From Bacteroides sedimenti (GTDB lineage: Bacteria > Bacteroidota > Bacteroidia > Bacteroidales > Bacteroidaceae): 64,000 nt of DNA. A model generated the notes under the pieces. The model had not been told where the DNA came from, searched no databases, and saw only the letters and a program-made list of their open reading frames with translations. A program made the translations under genes and the position numbers. Positions 61,394-64,000 of the stretch are shown here, in pieces. The stretch covers positions 3,596,001-3,660,000 of the forward strand of contig NZ_AP028055.1 in the NCBI RefSeq assembly GCF_040365225.1, written 5' to 3'. Every line of letters starts with the position of its first letter. The stretch's first letter is position 1.

Positions 61394-61401
61394 TATTTTT
61401 G
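61394..61401 (+). promoter_or_regulatory. Bacteroidota -7 promoter box for tsaB
   Basis: TATTTTTG lies 21 bases before the tsaB ATG. Confidence 0.6.
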
Positions 61402-61422
61402 CACAGATAAAGAAGAAATTTT

Positions 61423-62112
61423 ATGTCTTGTATTTTACATATAGAAACCTCCACTGCCGTTTGTTCGGTAGCTATCAGTGAGGACAGCCATGTTATCTTT
61501 AGTCAGGAAGATTTCAATGGTCCGTCTCACGCAGTCTCTTTAGGCGTTTTTGTAGATGAAGCTCTTTCGTTCATCGATAGTCGTGCCATTGTGCTTGATG
61601 CCGTTGCGGTAAGTTGTGGCCCCGGGTCCTATACAGGATTAAGAATCGGAGTTTCAATGGCAAAAGGTATCTGCTATGGGCGAAACATTCCATTGATAGG
61701 CATTCCAACATTGGAAGTACTCAGCGTACCCGTGCTTCTGTATCACGATTTGCCTGAAGATGCTCTGATTTGTCCTATGATTGACGCACGCAGAATGGAA
61801 GTTTATGCAGCTATATATGATAGAGCGCTGAAGGTGAAGCGACCCATTTCTGCAGATATTGTTGATGAGAATTCATACATGGAGTTTCTTAATGAACAAC
61901 CTGTTTACTTCTTTGGCAACGGAGCCGCTAAGTGCAAGGAAAAGATTACTCATCCTAATGCACATTTCATTGACGATATACACCCGTTGGCAAAACTGAT
62001 GTCTCCACTGGCGGAAAAGGCATTTATTAATGGTGATTTTAAGGACGTGGCCTATTTTGAACCATTCTACCTCAAAGAGTTTCTGGTAACCAAGCCAAAG
62101 AAACTACTGTAA
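61423..62112 (+). CDS. tsaB: tRNA threonylcarbamoyladenosine biosynthesis protein TsaB
   Basis: Partner of TsaD in making t6A37 on tRNAs reading ANN codons. 229 residues, ASKHA fold. ILHIETSTAVCSVAISEDSH starts the protein, and AVSCGPGSYTGLRIGVSMAK (about 62-81) is the family signature. The C-terminal part is short, and the catalytic metal site of TsaD is absent, as expected. It precedes the DUF4290 gene by 30 bases on the same strand. Confidence 0.93.
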   Translation: MSCILHIETSTAVCSVAISEDSHVIFSQEDFNGPSHAVSLGVFVDEALSFIDSRAIVLDAVAVSCGPGSYTGLRIGVSMAKGICYGRNIPLIGIPTLEVLSVPVLLYHDLPEDALICPMIDARRMEVYAAIYDRALKVKRPISADIVDENSYMEFLNEQPVYFFGNGAAKCKEKITHPNAHFIDDIHPLAKLMSPLAEKAFINGDFKDVAYFEPFYLKEFLVTKPKKLL

Positions 62113-62142
62113 AAAACAAACATAACGAATAAATTGTAATTG

Positions 62143-62742
62143 ATGGAATATAACACTCAACAAAGAGTATTACCGCTTCCCGAATACGGACGAAGCATTC
62201 AGAACATGGTTGATTATGCTCTGACAATTGAAGACAGAGCCGAAAGACAGCGTTGTGCAAATACCATTATAAACATCATGGGGAATATGTTTCCTCATTT
62301 GCGCGATGTACCCGATTTTAAACATAAACTTTGGGATCACTTGGCTATCATGGCCGACTTCAAACTGGATATCGATTTTCCATTCGAAATAATTAAAAAA
62401 GATAATCTGATTACTAAACCGGATATGATTCCATACCCAAGTTCCAAAATCAGGTATCGTCACTATGGACGTACATTGGAAAAACTGATTAAGATTGCGT
62501 CTGATTATCCGGAAGGAAATGAGAAAAAACAACTGATTGCTTTGGTGGCCAATCATATGAAGAAAAGCTTCATGAACTGGAATAAGGATGTTGTAGACGA
62601 CCGGAAGATCTTTGATGATCTGAAAGATTATTCACGTGGTAAGATTGAAGTGGACGAAGATACGTTGAAACTGATGGAGACAAGGACTATCCTTAGTCGG
62701 AAAACAAAGGTGAATAATAATCAACGTCGTTATTCAAAATAA
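62143..62742 (+). CDS. DUF4290 domain-containing protein
   Basis: 199 residues, soluble. It begins MEYNTQQRVLPLPEYGRSIQ, with CANTIINIMGNMFPHLRDVP near 41 and NHMKKSFMNWNKDVVDD near 145, which I recognise as DUF4290, a Bacteroidota family of unknown function. Basic C terminus (RKTKVNNNQRRYSK). It lies 18 bases before murA and is probably in one unit with it; this DUF4290-murA order is, as I recall, common in Bacteroides. Confidence 0.88.
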   Translation: MEYNTQQRVLPLPEYGRSIQNMVDYALTIEDRAERQRCANTIINIMGNMFPHLRDVPDFKHKLWDHLAIMADFKLDIDFPFEIIKKDNLITKPDMIPYPSSKIRYRHYGRTLEKLIKIASDYPEGNEKKQLIALVANHMKKSFMNWNKDVVDDRKIFDDLKDYSRGKIEVDEDTLKLMETRTILSRKTKVNNNQRRYSK

Positions 62743-62760
62743 TAATTTAACACAGAAACT

Positions 62761-64000
62761 ATGGCTTCATTTGTAATCGAAGGAGGGCACAAGCTTTGTG
62801 GAGAAATTGTTCCTCAAGGTGCTAAAAACGAAGTGCTGCAAATTATTTGCGCAACATTACTCACATCGGAAGAGGTGACAGTATCTAACATTCCTGATAT
62901 CCTGGATGTGAATAATCTGATCCAGCTAATGAGGGATATGGGGGTAACAGTGTCAAAGAAGAGCATTGATACCTATTCGTTTAAGGCGGAAGCTGTAGAC
63001 TTGGCATATCTGGAGAGTGATGAATTTCTGAAGAAATGTTCAAGCCTAAGAGGGTCGGTAATGCTGATTGGCCCGATGGTTGCCCGTTTTGGTAAGGCAA
63101 TGATTTCTAAACCGGGTGGCGATAAGATAGGACGCAGACGTCTGGATACCCACTTCCTGGGTATTCAGAAACTAGGAGCGGATTTTGAATATAACGAAGA
63201 ACGAGGAATTTACGAAATAAAGGCCGATAAACTGACAGGAACCTATATGTTGCTGGATGAGGCTTCGGTTACCGGAACAGCTAATATTGTGATGGCAGCA
63301 GTGTTAGCAATGGGAACAACCACGATTTATAATGCTGCATGCGAACCTTACTTGCAACAGTTATGCAAAATGCTGAACCGGATGGGAGCGAAGATAAGTG
63401 GTATAGCCTCGAACCTACTCACTATTGAGGGAGTTGAAAGCTTAGGCGGAACCACACATACAGTTCTTCCAGATATGATTGAAGTAGGAAGTTTCATCGG
63501 AATGGCAGCAATGACACGCAGTGAACTTACTATTAAGAACGTTTCATACGAAAATCTGGGTGTTATTCCTGATAGTTTCCGTAGGTTGGGTATCAAACTG
63601 GAACAACGCGGTGATGATATCTATATTCCTTCGCAGGAACATTATGAGATAGAGTCCTTTATTGATGGTTCAATTATGACCATTGCCGATGCTCCTTGGC
63701 CGGGACTTACTCCCGACTTGTTAAGCGTGATGCTGGTCGTTGCTACTCAGGCAAAGGGAAGCGTACTGATCCATCAGAAGATGTTCGAAAGTCGCCTTTT
63801 CTTTGTGGATAAGCTGATTGATATGGGAGCTCAGATTATTTTATGCGATCCGCACCGAGCTGTTGTTATTGGTCACGACAGGAATCTTACTCTGCGTGGC
63901 GGTAATATGACATCGCCTGACATCAGGGCGGGTATTGCTTTGCTGATTGCAGCTATGAGTGCTTCAGGAATCAGCCGGATTAATAACATTGAACAGATTG
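62761..64000 (+). CDS. murA: UDP-N-acetylglucosamine 1-carboxyvinyltransferase (partial, runs off the window)
   Basis: First committed step of peptidoglycan synthesis, from UDP-GlcNAc and PEP. The frame is open from ATG 62761 to the last base (413 codons), nearly the full expected length. GAKNEVLQI (about 20-28) contains the family Lys-Asn pair, and SLRGSVMLIGPMVARFGKA is near 95-113. At the active-site loop PGGDKIGRRRLD, Asp121 replaces the usual Cys (Cys115 in E. coli), the residue alkylated by fosfomycin, so intrinsic fosfomycin insensitivity of the enzyme is expected. Follows the DUF4290 gene. Confidence 0.95.
   Translation, partial: MASFVIEGGHKLCGEIVPQGAKNEVLQIICATLLTSEEVTVSNIPDILDVNNLIQLMRDMGVTVSKKSIDTYSFKAEAVDLAYLESDEFLKKCSSLRGSVMLIGPMVARFGKAMISKPGGDKIGRRRLDTHFLGIQKLGADFEYNEERGIYEIKADKLTGTYMLLDEASVTGTANIVMAAVLAMGTTTIYNAACEPYLQQLCKMLNRMGAKISGIASNLLTIEGVESLGGTTHTVLPDMIEVGSFIGMAAMTRSELTIKNVSYENLGVIPDSFRRLGIKLEQRGDDIYIPSQEHYEIESFIDGSIMTIADAPWPGLTPDLLSVMLVVATQAKGSVLIHQKMFESRLFFVDKLIDMGAQIILCDPHRAVVIGHDRNLTLRGGNMTSPDIRAGIALLIAAMSASGISRINNIEQI

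Overview
The window looks like core chromosome of a Bacteroides-type member of the Bacteroidota. The evidence is the many promoters with a TAnnTTTG -7 box, the repertoire (methylmalonyl-CoA mutase mutAB, an IgA-type M64 peptidase, LruC, DUF4290, DUF6249 and DUF4434 proteins, PorQ and PorE) and the moderate-to-low GC content with AT-rich spacers. Both edges cut genes: ispH on the left and murA on the right.

Layout. 1-5.0 kb: ispH-cmk-porQ on the minus strand, then a TonB-like gene, a polyprenyl synthase and a conserved hypothetical on the plus strand. 5.0-6.0 kb: a gene-free block of inverted 9-bp repeats around a 23-bp iteron-like array. 6.0-9.8 kb: tatD, tRNA-Ser(GGA), an AT-rich insert with tiny membrane ORFs, a zinc ribbon protein and a LruC lipoprotein. 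10.5-12.8 kb: an ExbB/4-TM/ExbD/ExbD operon whose ExbD proteins lack the canonical membrane aspartate. 12.8-25.5 kb: GNAT, M64 peptidase, Lrp regulator, thyA-folA, an EamA transporter, a phosphate-type porin with PstS, PorE, topB and a ROK regulator. 25.8-31.8 kb: mutA-mutB and an AspT-type transporter. 32-34.4 kb: a cytidylate-kinase-like protein and a DUF6249/ECF sigma/small membrane protein operon. 34.5-42.3 kb: an RsmF-like methyltransferase, SDR, DUF4434 protein, ABC-F and ppk1. 42.4-44.6 kb: a YfcE phosphodiesterase whose 3' end is repeated beyond an inserted DUF1961-like gene, followed by a frameshifted outer-membrane protein. 44.8-48.5 kb: a dTDP-amino-sugar operon. 48.5-50.3 kb: a second gene-free repeat block with the same design as the first. 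50.3-54.4 kb: small AT-rich lipoprotein and membrane genes around menA. 54.5-64 kb: a metallophosphoesterase, yicC-gmk-nadD, a cobalamin riboswitch ahead of a biotin-dependent acyl-CoA carboxylase operon, tsaB, a DUF4290 gene and murA.

Links between genes. mutAB and the carboxylase operon are two halves of propionate/methylmalonyl-CoA metabolism: the mutase uses B12, and the carboxylase operon carries the B12 riboswitch. thyA-folA form a folate pair. The prenyl synthase and menA could both feed menaquinone synthesis.

Most unusual: (1) two non-coding islands built alike, each with palindromic units bounded by tandem 9-mers around a 22-23-bp iteron-like array, where the 9-mer differs between units but matches between the two arms of one unit; (2) the ExbB/ExbD operon without the usual proton-path carboxylates; (3) the yfcE 3'-end duplication, which differs from the original only by synonymous changes and a stop-codon swap. 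Functional names rest on recognition of motifs and families; no database search was possible.
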